64,000 bases of DNA from an uncultured Lachnospiraceae bacterium (GTDB lineage Bacteria; Bacillota; Clostridia; Lachnospirales; Lachnospiraceae): assembly GCA_910585295.1 (NCBI GenBank), contig CAJUDE010000003.1:1-64000 (forward strand), given 5' to 3'. A program made the position numbers and the translations under genes. The notes under the pieces are model-generated. The model did not search any database, was not told the origin of the DNA, and saw only the letters and a list, made by a program, of their open reading frames with translations. Below are positions 44,150 through 52,085 of the stretch, piece by piece; the stretch's first letter is position 1, and each line of letters opens with the position of its first letter.

Positions 44150-44190
44150 GGGCCGGAAACGAAAAGGTTTCCGGCCCAATTTCTTATCTT
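44150..44190 (+). terminator. Strong terminator after the transglutaminase-like gene
   Basis: Perfect 11-bp stem GGGCCGGAAAC / GTTTCCGGCCC with a GAAAAG loop, then AATTTCTTATCTT. The stem itself could also act on transcripts coming from the minus-strand gene. Confidence 0.85.
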
Positions 44191-44247
44191 ATAGGAAATA
44201 CCGTGTTACTGTGAAGTGTTAAAATGTATGGATTTTCTATAAGATAA
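44184..44247. repeat. Long inverted repeat in the convergent gap
   Basis: TTATCTTATAG at 44184-44194 is an exact inverse complement of CTATAAGATAA at 44237-44247. Pairing continues inward with one wobble and one bulged A (AAAT / ATTT, CC / GG), giving about 17 pairs around a loop of about 27 bases. Confidence 0.75.
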
Positions 44248-44257
44248 AAACATTTAT

Positions 44258-44298
44258 GCGCAGCTCACGGATAGGAAATTTATTGCTGCGCAATCCGT
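44258..44298. repeat. Interleaved inverted repeats (pseudoknot-like order)
   Basis: GCGCAGC (44258-44264) complements GCTGCGC (44285-44291), and ACGGAT (44267-44272), inside that loop, complements ATCCGT (44293-44298) outside it. The two pairings interleave, so they are either alternatives or a pseudoknot; with only 1-2 base connectors, alternatives seem more likely. Confidence 0.6.
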
Positions 44299-44308
44299 TC
44301 GCGCGCGG

Positions 44309-44335
44309 AGAATGCGTTTTACGCATTCTTTTTAT
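44309..44335 (+). terminator. Hairpin with T tract next to the minus-strand gene end
   Basis: AGAATGCGT / ACGCATTCT, 9 bp with a TTT loop, followed on the + strand by TTTTATTC. It points in the + direction even though the adjacent gene is on the - strand, so it would block read-through into that gene. Confidence 0.6.
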
Positions 44336-45039
44336 TCTTTCATGCAGTTCCAGTCTAATGTGATATATGACTTGGTTTTCCCATGGTACATGGTCACTGA
44401 GATATAATCTGCCGCGCCGTCAAAGGTGAATTTTTTAGAAAAAGAAAGCTTGCGGCAAGAGTTAATCACATAGCTTGCAGTCCCATATTGTATCCGTAAG
44501 GAAGAGATTTTCCATCCCTTTGCAGCTTTTAAGGAGACAGCTTGATTCTTGAGGTCGACGGTGTGGAAGTAGTTGCATTCTGTAGAGGAACGGAACCGTG
44601 TGGTAAAGTCTTTTTTGCCAACTTTAAACCTACTGAAAGGATTACTGTATTTCTTGACCGTAATGGTTGAGGTTAAGGTTTGTTTCCCAATCTGAAAGGA
44701 AATAGCCGCAGTTCCAGGCTTTTTGAAAAAATAGACCCGGATATCTCCTGATTTGTCAATATATGGCCTTGCAATGGAAGGGTCGCTGCTTTTCAAGGAA
44801 TGGATATAAGAAGCCTTGGGCTTCTTGTATGTCCCTTTTTTGTAAACTTTTAGGGTGACATATGTAGCAGGCAAATCATCAGGCACGCAATAAAACGCCA
44901 TATTCTGGTAAGCGCTTGGCAGGTAATAAGCAGAGGCGGCTTCGGCAGTGCTTGCCGCCTGTGGGGCAAAGAGCATTCCAGTAAACAAAATCACAAATGC
45001 CAATGTCAGTGAAATCGTTTTTTTCCATACTTTTTTCAA
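44332..45039 (-). CDS. Small secreted protein of unknown function
   Basis: The only minus-strand gene in the window, 235 residues. The start is TTG at 45039-45037 behind GGGAGG (read on the minus strand). A signal peptide (MKKVWKKTISLTLAFVILFT, cleavage probably after STAEAAS near residue 36) is followed by a beta-rich mature part. SLKSSDPSIARPYIDKSGD and GTAAISFQIGKQTLTSTITV resemble bacterial Ig-like (BIG2) strands. The second half (DYISVTMYHGKTKSYITLDW) is not recognised. No anchor is visible. It is convergent with the transglutaminase-like gene and divergent from the ABC exporter operon. Confidence 0.75.
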   Translation of the reverse strand: MKKVWKKTISLTLAFVILFTGMLFAPQAASTAEAASAYYLPSAYQNMAFYCVPDDLPATYVTLKVYKKGTYKKPKASYIHSLKSSDPSIARPYIDKSGDIRVYFFKKPGTAAISFQIGKQTLTSTITVKKYSNPFSRFKVGKKDFTTRFRSSTECNYFHTVDLKNQAVSLKAAKGWKISSLRIQYGTASYVINSCRKLSFSKKFTFDGAADYISVTMYHGKTKSYITLDWNCMKE

Positions 45040-45261
45040 GAATAAGACCTCCCATACATATATTTTGAGTGAAAATAAGTAATAAAGCTAATAATAAAAG
45101 TATCATAATTATTTGGAAAAAACAATGGAGGATTTCACATGGAATTGTTAAGAATTTCCTAATTTTTTCTAAATACGTTATAATTTGCTTATTTTAGGCA
45201 GCCGTGTTATAATATGCGAAGGCTGGGAAGCCAGAATTTGGAAAAGGATTGTAGGTCGTAT
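45040..45261. other. Divergent AT-rich intergenic region
   Basis: About 220 bases serving two divergent genes. It has the + strand promoter at 45185-45213 and a second TATAAT at 45179-45184; the minus-strand promoter must also lie here but no clear -35/-10 pair stands out. Confidence 0.45.
45185..45213 (+). promoter_or_regulatory. Promoter for the first ABC exporter operon
   Basis: TTGCTT (45185-45190), 17 bases, TATAAT (45208-45213). Transcription would begin near 45220, so an ATG at 45214 cannot be the start of the next gene; this decides for ATG 45262. Confidence 0.65.
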
Positions 45262-46089
45262 ATGAATCGGACGTCAGATAATATTATTTCAGAAGTGATA
45301 GAAAACCGCCAGTTAATTAAAAGCCTGGCGAAGAATGATTTTAAGACAAAATTTGCCGGATCCTACCTGGGGACTATTTGGGCGTTTGTGCAGCCGGTGA
45401 TTACAGTATTAATTTACTGGTTTGTGTTTGAGAAGGCAATAGGGATGCGCGCTTCCATCCGTGGGGAGCTTCCGCTGCCTTATGTGCTGTGGCTGGTGGC
45501 GGGGATTGTGCCATGGTTTTTCTTTTCCGACTGCATCAGCGCAGGGACGGCTGTTTTGTCTGAGTATAATTACCTGGTCAAAAAGGTGGTATTCAACATT
45601 GATATCCTTCCAGTTGTAAAAGTATTTTCTTCTATTTTTGTACATGTTTTTTTTGTGGCTTTTATGGTGCTGCTGTTTGTGCTGTATGGCTACCTGCCCG
45701 ATATGTATATGCTGCAGGCGGCGTATTACAGTTTTGGGGTATTGCTGCTGGCTCTGGGGTTCAGCTACTTGACCAGCGCTATCTCTGTATTTTTTCCGGA
45801 TGTGCGGCAGATTGTGAATATTGCATTGCAAATCGGCATCTGGGCCACGCCTATTATGTGGAATGTGGATGATATGAAAAGCAAGATACCAGGGGCAGCC
45901 CTTGTATTGTTGAAATGCAATCCCCTTTATTATATTGTCTTAGGGTACCGGGAATCCTTTATTGACAAGGTTTGGTTCTGGGAACATCCAGGGATGACGG
46001 TTTATTTCTGGGCTTTTACCATTGTTGTATGTTTGTTGGGTGTTTCCATATTTAAACGGTTAAAGGTACATTTTGCGGATGTGCTGTAG
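45262..46089 (+). CDS. wzm: ABC-2 polysaccharide exporter permease (Wzm-like)
   Basis: A 275-residue membrane subunit with six hydrophobic segments; the N-terminus NRQLIKSLAKNDFKTKFAGS and then YLGTIWAFVQPVI is the hallmark of Wzm/TagG/KpsM-type permeases. It exports complete undecaprenyl-linked polysaccharide with the ATPase that follows 86 bases later. The start at 45262 is chosen since the promoter -10 ends at 45213, which excludes the upstream in-frame ATG 45214. The length matches the family. Confidence 0.88.
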   Translation: MNRTSDNIISEVIENRQLIKSLAKNDFKTKFAGSYLGTIWAFVQPVITVLIYWFVFEKAIGMRASIRGELPLPYVLWLVAGIVPWFFFSDCISAGTAVLSEYNYLVKKVVFNIDILPVVKVFSSIFVHVFFVAFMVLLFVLYGYLPDMYMLQAAYYSFGVLLLALGFSYLTSAISVFFPDVRQIVNIALQIGIWATPIMWNVDDMKSKIPGAALVLLKCNPLYYIVLGYRESFIDKVWFWEHPGMTVYFWAFTIVVCLLGVSIFKRLKVHFADVL

Positions 46090-46175
46090 GATATTCCATA
46101 GTTTATGCTATAGCACGGATTCCATATGGCCAGCAGCACAGAAGGCGGCAGGGCCGCCTGCCAGAGGGGGAAAAG

Positions 46176-47438
46176 ATGCCAAAAACAGCGATTAAAGTGA
46201 AGAATGTCAGCAAAATATATAAATTATATGATACCAGGGCCGCCCGCCTGAAAGATGCGTTAGGGCTTTCTAGGAATCAAGGATACCAGGAACATGCGGC
46301 GCTGCATGACATTACACTGGAAATAAAAAAAGGTGAAACGGTAGGGATTATCGGCACAAATGGCTCTGGGAAATCCACATTGCTTAAGATTATTACAGGC
46401 GTAATCCGCCAAACCCAGGGGGAAGTGGAGGTGGATGGGAGGATTTCAGCGCTGTTGGAGCTGGGCGCCGGGTTTAACAATGAATATACTGGGATTGAGA
46501 ATGTATATTTGCAGGGGACTATGATGGGGTTTTCCAGGGAAGAAGTGGATAAAAAGATGGATGCAATCCTGGAATTTGCAGATATTGGGGATTTTATCCA
46601 TCAGCCTGTGAAAACCTATTCCAGCGGCATGTTTGTGCGCCTTGCGTTTGCGGTGGCAATTAATATAGAGCCGGAAATCCTGATTGTAGACGAGGCATTG
46701 TCTGTGGGCGACGTCTTTTTCCAATCCAAGTGTTACCGGAAGTTTGAGGAATTTAAGGAGCTGGGCAAGACCATTTTGTTTGTGAGCCATGATTTAAGCA
46801 GCATTACGAAATATTGCGACCGGGCGGTTTTGCTGAACAAAGGCGTAAAGGTGATGGAAGGCACGCCCAAAGAAGCAGTGGACCGGTTTAAGATGGCTTT
46901 GGTAGCCCAGGAAGAGGAGCAGCGCAAGGAGAATTCTTCCCTTTGGCAGCCAGGGCATGCAGGGGAGCAATGGAGGGATGGCTTGTCAGTCAATCCGGAA
47001 ACATTGGAATATGGCGATAAGAAGGCAGAAATTATTGATTTTGCAATTGTGGATCGGACTGGTAAAATTACGAATGTCGTGCAAAAAGGTGAAGTATTTA
47101 CCATTAAAATGAAAGTATTGTTCCAAGAGGCTGTGTCGGAACCGATTTTTGCCTTTACCTTGAAAAATTTGATGGGAATAGAGCTTACAGGGACAAACAC
47201 CATGTTGGAGAAACAGCCAGTGGAGCAAAAAAACGCCGGGGATGTACAGGTAGTCAGCTTTACGCAGAAAATGACGCTGCAGGGCGGGGAATATTTGCTG
47301 TCCTTTGGATGCACTGGATATGAGAGGGAAGAATTTAAGGTACACCATCGGCTGTATGATGTGTGCAGCCTTGCTGTGGTTTCAGAAAAAAATACCGTGG
47401 GTTATTTTGACATGGAATCTGCGGTGGAGATGGAGTAA
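46176..47438 (+). CDS. wzt: ABC exporter ATPase with C-terminal glycan-binding-type domain (Wzt-like)
   Basis: A 420-residue protein. The N-terminal ATPase (about 1-245) has Walker A GTNGSGKST, signature YSSGMFVRLAF, Walker B ILIVDEALSVGD and the H-loop FVSHDLSS. The C-terminal part (about 285-420, EIIDFAIVDRTGKI, GEVFTIKMKVLF) resembles the beta-sandwich of Wzt proteins that recognise the modified non-reducing end of the polymer before export. This suggests a chain-terminator-dependent system, which matches the methyltransferase/kinase-like gene at 49917. RBS AGAGGGGG. Confidence 0.88.
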   Translation: MPKTAIKVKNVSKIYKLYDTRAARLKDALGLSRNQGYQEHAALHDITLEIKKGETVGIIGTNGSGKSTLLKIITGVIRQTQGEVEVDGRISALLELGAGFNNEYTGIENVYLQGTMMGFSREEVDKKMDAILEFADIGDFIHQPVKTYSSGMFVRLAFAVAINIEPEILIVDEALSVGDVFFQSKCYRKFEEFKELGKTILFVSHDLSSITKYCDRAVLLNKGVKVMEGTPKEAVDRFKMALVAQEEEQRKENSSLWQPGHAGEQWRDGLSVNPETLEYGDKKAEIIDFAIVDRTGKITNVVQKGEVFTIKMKVLFQEAVSEPIFAFTLKNLMGIELTGTNTMLEKQPVEQKNAGDVQVVSFTQKMTLQGGEYLLSFGCTGYEREEFKVHHRLYDVCSLAVVSEKNTVGYFDMESAVEME

Positions 47439-47447
47439 AAGGACGAA

Positions 47448-49901
47448 ATGATAGAGAAATTTAATGTGGTAAGGGTCAGGTTCCATATAGAAGATAAGCA
47501 AGTTTTCGTGGTTCAGGGATGGAAGCATGGCATGGGGCCAAAGGACAGGCTCATGCCAATGCTAGATGGCGAAGAGCTTTGCTTTGAACAAAAAATATAT
47601 GACGGTATGGAAGTGCGGCAGCGTTATATGGTATATGATATGGCAATTGAAGAGGAGTATTTCCTCTATATTACATTGCCAAAGCATTTGGATGGGAAGA
47701 AAGAACTGGTGTTATGGGTGGTAGATGGAGAGGAGGGGGGCAAGCGCCCAGTATACCGGGAGAAGGCCGCAAACCTCCAAAAGCTTCAAAATGAAATTGA
47801 TTTTTTCCTGGAGCAGGTAAGCCTCCAAAAAGACCAGTGCTACATGAAAGGATGGGCGGCTAGTGCCTCCCCAATCACCATTAAGGTAAAAGGGGCTGGG
47901 GGGAAGCCCATAGACAGCCAGGTGTCTTGGCATGGGCGCAGGGACGTGGCTCAGGTCTACCGGGAGGTGGAGGGCCTTCCAGACAGCGGGTTTGAAGTAG
48001 TGCTGCCCCACCGGGGGATATCGGCAGTCAGTTTGGAACTGACGGACGGCGGCAGGTCCAGCGAAGTGAAGGTTCCGGTCGTGTCCACCTTTTTCTTTGA
48101 AAATATGTTGGGGAACAGCTACCTTGGTAAAGGGGCCAGGTTTTTGCACCAGCATGGGTGGAAACAATTTTGTACTCGAACGATGCAGGTGCTTGCCCAG
48201 AAATCTGCGTCCCAGGGGGATTATGGGAAATACCGGCTGGCTGTGGCGCCTACGGAAGAGGAGCTGTCACGGCAGCGGAAGGAAAATTTCCAATATGCCC
48301 CATTGATTTCCATTGTTGTGCCGTTATACAAGACGCCAGAGAAGTACTTAGGGCAATTAGTGAAGTCTGTGCAAAGCCAGACATATGGGAACTGGGAACT
48401 TTGCCTGTCCGATGGAAGCGGCAAAGATTCCCCTTTAGAAAAATACCTCAGCAGGTTAGAAAGCCAGGAACCACGGGTGAAAGTCGTGCGCAATAGCGGG
48501 CAGCTCCAGATTTCCGAGAATACAAATGTAGCGCTGCAAGCTGCAAGCGGGGAGTTTATAGCATTTGCGGACCATGATGACCTGCTGTCTGAGGATGCGC
48601 TGTATGAATGCGTGAAAGCCCTGCAAAAGGAACCCGAAACGGAATTAATCTATTCAGATGAAGATAAAGTTTCTATGAATGGGAAACATTATTTCCAGCC
48701 TCATTTTAAATCGGATTATAATCCAGATTTACTTTGCAGCATGAATTACTTTTGCCATTTAGTGGTGGTGAAGAAGAAACTGCTTGAGAAGGCAGGGATG
48801 CTTGACGCTGCATTTGACGGCGCCCAGGATTATGATTTTGTGTTGCGGTGTACCGAGCATACGGACAAGATTTTCCATATTCCCAAGGTGTTATACCATT
48901 GGCGGGCCCATGAGAATTCCACTGCAGAGAACCCAGAAAGCAAGCGATATGCCTTTGAGGCAGGGAAACGGGCGGTACAGGCCCATTTGGATAGGCTAAA
49001 AATCCCTGCCAGGGTTGAAATGGGGGAATATCCAGGGCTTTACCGTGTGCATTACCAATGGAAGGAACAGCCTTTAGTCTCTATCTTAATCCCCAATAAA
49101 GACCATGTGGAGGATTTGGATAAGTGCATCCAGTCCATTGAGCAGCGGTCGAATTACCGTAATTATGAATTTATTATTATAGAAAATAACAGTGAATTGC
49201 CAGAAACGTTTGAATATTATAAAAGGCTGGAGGCAGAAAATAAGAAAGCCAGGGTGGTGTATTGGGAGAAAGGATTTAATTTCTCTGCAATCAATAATTT
49301 TGGGGCAGGGTTTGCCAAAGGGGAATACCTGCTGTTATTAAACAATGATACAGAGATGATTGGGCCTGACTGCCTTTGGGAATTGCTGGGGCCATGTATG
49401 CGGGAGGATGTTGGGATAACAGGCGCAAGGCTGTATTATGAGGACGGCACGATACAGCATGCCGGTGTGGTGATTGGGTTTGGCGGCATTGCAGGGCATA
49501 CGTTTATTGGGTTTGACAAGGAAGCCAACGGTTATTTTTCCAGGATTATTTGCGCCCAGAATTACAGTGCGGTGACGGCGGCATGCATGATGACTAAAAA
49601 ATCTGTTTACCAAGAAGTGGGAGGATTAACAGAGGACTTGGTTGTCGCATTTAATGACATTGATTATTGTATGAAAGTAAAGAAATTTGGAAAGCTGATA
49701 GTATATAACCCTTATGCGGAACTGTACCATTATGAGTCAAAATCCAGAGGGTTGGAGGACTCACCTCAGAAACAGGAACGCTACTATAAGGAAATGAAAT
49801 ATTTTGTAACAAAATGGCAGGAGTTTATGGATCAGGGAGACCCATACTATAATCCGAACCTTACATTGTCGAAAGCGGATTTTTCCCTGCGGCAGGTTTA
49901 G
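47448..49901 (+). CDS. Double family 2 glycosyltransferase with N-terminal beta-sandwich region
   Basis: An 817-residue cytoplasmic enzyme. Residues 1 to about 280 look like tandem beta-sandwich modules (KGWAASASPITIKVKG, SGFEVVLPHRGISA). A first GT-A domain (about 285-530) begins ISIVVPLYKTPEKYLGQL and has FADHDDLLSEDALYE and YSDEDKVS. A second (about 540-800) begins PLVSILIPNKDHVEDLDKCI and has LLLLNNDTEMIG and GLTEDLVVAFNDIDYCMKVK. Both domains keep acidic metal sites, so the protein may add two different sugars or act as a polymerase building the repeat. It sits between the Wzt-like ATPase and the methyltransferase. Confidence 0.88.
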   Translation: MIEKFNVVRVRFHIEDKQVFVVQGWKHGMGPKDRLMPMLDGEELCFEQKIYDGMEVRQRYMVYDMAIEEEYFLYITLPKHLDGKKELVLWVVDGEEGGKRPVYREKAANLQKLQNEIDFFLEQVSLQKDQCYMKGWAASASPITIKVKGAGGKPIDSQVSWHGRRDVAQVYREVEGLPDSGFEVVLPHRGISAVSLELTDGGRSSEVKVPVVSTFFFENMLGNSYLGKGARFLHQHGWKQFCTRTMQVLAQKSASQGDYGKYRLAVAPTEEELSRQRKENFQYAPLISIVVPLYKTPEKYLGQLVKSVQSQTYGNWELCLSDGSGKDSPLEKYLSRLESQEPRVKVVRNSGQLQISENTNVALQAASGEFIAFADHDDLLSEDALYECVKALQKEPETELIYSDEDKVSMNGKHYFQPHFKSDYNPDLLCSMNYFCHLVVVKKKLLEKAGMLDAAFDGAQDYDFVLRCTEHTDKIFHIPKVLYHWRAHENSTAENPESKRYAFEAGKRAVQAHLDRLKIPARVEMGEYPGLYRVHYQWKEQPLVSILIPNKDHVEDLDKCIQSIEQRSNYRNYEFIIIENNSELPETFEYYKRLEAENKKARVVYWEKGFNFSAINNFGAGFAKGEYLLLLNNDTEMIGPDCLWELLGPCMREDVGITGARLYYEDGTIQHAGVVIGFGGIAGHTFIGFDKEANGYFSRIICAQNYSAVTAACMMTKKSVYQEVGGLTEDLVVAFNDIDYCMKVKKFGKLIVYNPYAELYHYESKSRGLEDSPQKQERYYKEMKYFVTKWQEFMDQGDPYYNPNLTLSKADFSLRQV

Positions 49902-49916
49902 GCTGGGGAGGCTACT

Positions 49917-52052
49917 ATGGAGAAAATTGGAAATGTTTTGCTGGATACTTCATGTTATCCAGGAGAAGACCTTTACAGTGATGGAGCCATTGAAGACAGG
50001 ATTTTAGGCCTGGTGGGCAAATACCCGCCAGGGCAATATAACCAGGTAATTGCTAAGGAGCAGGATTGGGCGGTGATGTACCATCTTGCAAAGGAGAGGG
50101 AGTATATATTAAGCTGGTACCCATTTGAAGAAGGGGCCAAAATATTGGAAATTGGCTCCGGCTGCGGGGCGGTCACCGGGGCTGTGGCAGCTAAGGCGAA
50201 GTCCGTCACCTGCATTGACCTTTCCCACAAACGAAGCACAATTAATGCAGTGCGGAATAAAGGCAGGGACAACCTGAAAATTTGTGTGGGGAATTTCCAG
50301 GATATTGAAAAAGGGCTGGACCAAGACTTTGATTACGCCACATTAATTGGTGTTTTTGAATATGGGAAAGGCTATATTGGCGGCGAAAAGCCATACCATG
50401 GGTTTTTGGATTCAATTATGGGGCATCTTAAGCCTGGCGGGAAGCTTTTGATAGCAATTGAAAATAAGTTTGGGTTAAAATATTGGGCGGGATGCACAGA
50501 AGACCATGTGGGGGCTTTCTTTGAAGGTTTGGAAGGGTATCCAGGTACCGAAGGGGTTCGCACATTTACCAAACCAGAATTAATTGAGATTCTGGAAGAA
50601 TGCGGATATACGGATTACCAATTTTATTACCCGTACCCTGATTATAAATTCCCGACAGCAATTTATTCCGATGGGCGCCTGCCCAAGCGGGGGGAGCTGG
50701 ACAGGAATATTTGTAATTTTGACCGTAAGCGGTTTGTTTTGATGGATGAGGGGAAGGTATTTGACCAAATACTGGACAATGGCCTGTTTCCGCTGTACTC
50801 AAATTCTTTTTTCTTGGAAGTCACAAAAGAAGGGGGAGGCAAGGAAGCAAAAGGCAATGTTTTGTATACAAAATATTCCAGTGGGCGGGCGCCAGAGTTT
50901 GCGCTGCGTACATGCATTACAAAGGCTGGGACAGGGATTGCGTTCTCTAAAGTGGCGGAATGCCCTCAGGGGCAGGCCCATATTCAATCCATAGTGAAGA
51001 AAATGGAAAAATTACAAGAGATTTGGAAGCAAAAAGGGTTGTTCCAGGTAAACAAATGCTGGCTGGAAGATGGGAACGTGTGCTTTGAATATTTGGAAGG
51101 CATGACATTGGAAGAGAAGCTGGACAAATTTGTGGAAAATGGCGAACTGCAAACAGCCGTCCAGTGGATTAAGAAGGCAGCGGGCAGGATAAAAGAGGCT
51201 GCGTCTGTCCAAGAGTTTTCCATGACCCAAGAATTTCAGCAGGTGTTTGGGGATGTGGCTTTTCCCTGGCAGGAGCAGGCGGCAGAAGCGGCAGATATTG
51301 ACTTGATTTTTTCTAACCTATTATTGGCAGGGGATGGGGCATGGCATGTGCTGGATTATGAATGGACTTTTTGCTTCCCGGTCCCAGTGGGGTACTTGGT
51401 TTACCGTGCGCTTCATTATTACCTTGAGGCGGCGCCAAAAAGAAGAAAATTAAAAGAAGAATTAAATTTATATGAATCCCTTGGGATTACCGAAGAAAAG
51501 AAAAAAGTTTATCAGAAGATGGAACAGGGTTTCCAGAGCTATATTGCTGGAGGGTATGTGTCTGTTGGGGAACTTTACCATAGGATGGGCAAAAAAGCCA
51601 TACCGCTGGGGCAAGTCTTGCAGGAAACGGATAAAAGGCGGGCGCAGGCCTATATTGATTATGGCCAGGGATTTAGTGAAGGCAACTCTTTTTTTATCGA
51701 ACAGGGATTTGAAGAGGACGTATCTTATACAGTGTCCCTCCCTGAAGGGGCGGAGGGGGCATGGATTGACCCAGCATTGAGCGCATGTATCTTAAAAGAT
51801 GTGTCGCTGGTTTGGGAGGGCGGTTTGCCCGTAAAATATACCACGACTGGGTTTGAAATGGAAAAAAATTGTTATTTATTTGACAATTCTGACCCAAAGA
51901 TTATAATAGAAGAAATTCCGGTAGGCAAACACAAGGTTGAAATCTCCTACCGAATCAGCATATTGGAAGGACAGACGGCAAGAATGCTGATGGATAAGGT
52001 AAATACCAAAGGACGGATGAAAAAGAAAGTCCGTGGGCTGATTAGGGGATAA
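49917..52052 (+). CDS. Methyltransferase plus kinase-like domain, possible WbdD-type chain terminator
   Basis: A 711-residue protein. A class I SAM methyltransferase domain (about 55-260) has motif I ILEIGSGCGAVTGAVA (from residue 76) and CIDLSHKRSTINAV. The middle (about 290-510) looks like an APH/WaaP-type kinase: DIDLIFSNLLL gives Asp462 and Asn467 and LDYEWTF gives Asp480, in the order of a Brenner D-x4-N and metal-binding Asp. The C-terminal part (about 560-711) is beta-rich with an RMKKKVRGLIRG basic tail. In Escherichia coli O9a, WbdD caps O-antigen with phosphate and methyl and Wzt reads the cap. The domain order and neighbourhood fit, but the kinase reading rests on short motifs. Confidence 0.65.
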   Translation: MEKIGNVLLDTSCYPGEDLYSDGAIEDRILGLVGKYPPGQYNQVIAKEQDWAVMYHLAKEREYILSWYPFEEGAKILEIGSGCGAVTGAVAAKAKSVTCIDLSHKRSTINAVRNKGRDNLKICVGNFQDIEKGLDQDFDYATLIGVFEYGKGYIGGEKPYHGFLDSIMGHLKPGGKLLIAIENKFGLKYWAGCTEDHVGAFFEGLEGYPGTEGVRTFTKPELIEILEECGYTDYQFYYPYPDYKFPTAIYSDGRLPKRGELDRNICNFDRKRFVLMDEGKVFDQILDNGLFPLYSNSFFLEVTKEGGGKEAKGNVLYTKYSSGRAPEFALRTCITKAGTGIAFSKVAECPQGQAHIQSIVKKMEKLQEIWKQKGLFQVNKCWLEDGNVCFEYLEGMTLEEKLDKFVENGELQTAVQWIKKAAGRIKEAASVQEFSMTQEFQQVFGDVAFPWQEQAAEAADIDLIFSNLLLAGDGAWHVLDYEWTFCFPVPVGYLVYRALHYYLEAAPKRRKLKEELNLYESLGITEEKKKVYQKMEQGFQSYIAGGYVSVGELYHRMGKKAIPLGQVLQETDKRRAQAYIDYGQGFSEGNSFFIEQGFEEDVSYTVSLPEGAEGAWIDPALSACILKDVSLVWEGGLPVKYTTTGFEMEKNCYLFDNSDPKIIIEEIPVGKHKVEISYRISILEGQTARMLMDKVNTKGRMKKKVRGLIRG

Positions 52053-52085
52053 AATAAGGCTTGCGGCTTGGTAAAAGGATAAAAG

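Noticed and set aside
44258..44298. Classical H-type pseudoknot
   Set aside because: The pairing order fits, but the connectors of 2 and 1 bases are too short for two 6-7 bp stems to stack in the standard way; alternative folds are more likely.
45214..45261. N-terminal extension of the first ABC permease from ATG 45214
   Set aside because: The -10 box ends at 45213, so this ATG would precede the transcript; the extension has no family similarity and ATG 45262 gives the expected length.
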